A stretch of 6,113 nucleotides of DNA from Chloroflexota bacterium. GTDB lineage: Bacteria > Chloroflexota > Anaerolineae > Anaerolineales > UBA11858. Each line of letters starts with the position of its first letter. Position 1 is the stretch's first letter. The stretch is from assembly GCA_003513015.1 (NCBI GenBank), contig DOTA01000391.1, positions 11,952-18,064 on the forward strand, given 5' to 3'. Below the pieces are notes generated by a model. That model was not told the DNA's origin. It did not search any database and saw only the letters and a list, made by a program, of their open reading frames with translations. Of this stretch, positions 6,018 through 6,113 are shown one piece after another. A program made the position numbers and the translations under genes.

Positions 6018-6113
6018 TTACATCATGCCGCCCATACCACCGCCGCCTGGAGGCATCGGGGCTTCGGGTTCGGGGATGTCGGTGATCAGGGCTTCGGTGG
6101 TCAGGATCATGGC
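6018..6113 (-). CDS. groEL: 60-kDa chaperonin GroEL, C-terminal end (5' part beyond right edge)
   Basis: Only the last 31 codons and the TAA stop are visible. They read A-M-I-L-T-T-E-A-L-I-T-D-I-P-E-P-E, then a tail P-M-P-P-G-G-G-G-M-G-G-M-M. The first part is the conserved end of the GroEL equatorial domain, and the Gly/Met-rich tail is the disordered C-terminus that projects into the cavity of the ATP-driven folding ring. No other common family has this ending. The rest of the gene, its promoter and any groES partner are outside the window. A strong terminator downstream separates it from the RNase J unit, which reads in the same direction. Confidence 0.93.
   Translation of the reverse strand, partial: AMILTTEALITDIPEPEAPMPPGGGGMGGMM

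Overview
The window looks like ordinary chromosomal DNA of a bacterium, most plausibly a Chloroflexota (Anaerolineae-type) species. That placement is an inference. It rests on moderate GC content, a Thr/Pro-rich stretch in a membrane-anchored TPR protein, a TIGR03617-type F420-dependent LLM oxidoreductase, an M42 peptidase, RNase J as a main nuclease, and a GroEL ending in a Gly/Met tail. No mobile element, CRISPR array, tRNA or rRNA is visible.

Left part: a partial minus-strand gene (1-437) encodes a single-pass membrane protein with a TPR-like repeat. It is divergent from a plus-strand pair, a 4HBT acyl-CoA thioesterase (613-1029) and an M42 metallo-aminopeptidase (1051-2103), closed by a clear intrinsic terminator (2137-2161). 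A second plus-strand pair follows: an LLM-class F420-type oxidoreductase (2262-3263) overlapping by 4 nt a protein-L-isoaspartate O-methyltransferase (3260-3940).

Right part: RNase J (3994-5628, minus) converges on the methyltransferase across a shared hairpin terminator (3944-3976). The C-terminal end of groEL (6018-6113, minus) enters from the right edge and has its own terminator (5951-5982).

The most interesting stretch is the 389 bp between groEL and the RNase J gene. Just after the groEL terminator there is a near-consensus minus-strand promoter (TTGACA, 17 bp, TACAAT; 5916-5944) whose -10 lies inside a perfect 6-bp inverted repeat. About 90 nt after the predicted start of transcription comes a second intrinsic-type terminator (5790-5819), still about 160 nt before the RNase J start codon. 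This layout predicts either a small RNA of about 120 nt or a transcription-attenuated leader controlling RNase J. A 24-codon open frame beginning almost at the predicted transcript start fills the segment before the terminator. The remaining genes look like standard housekeeping or metabolic genes.
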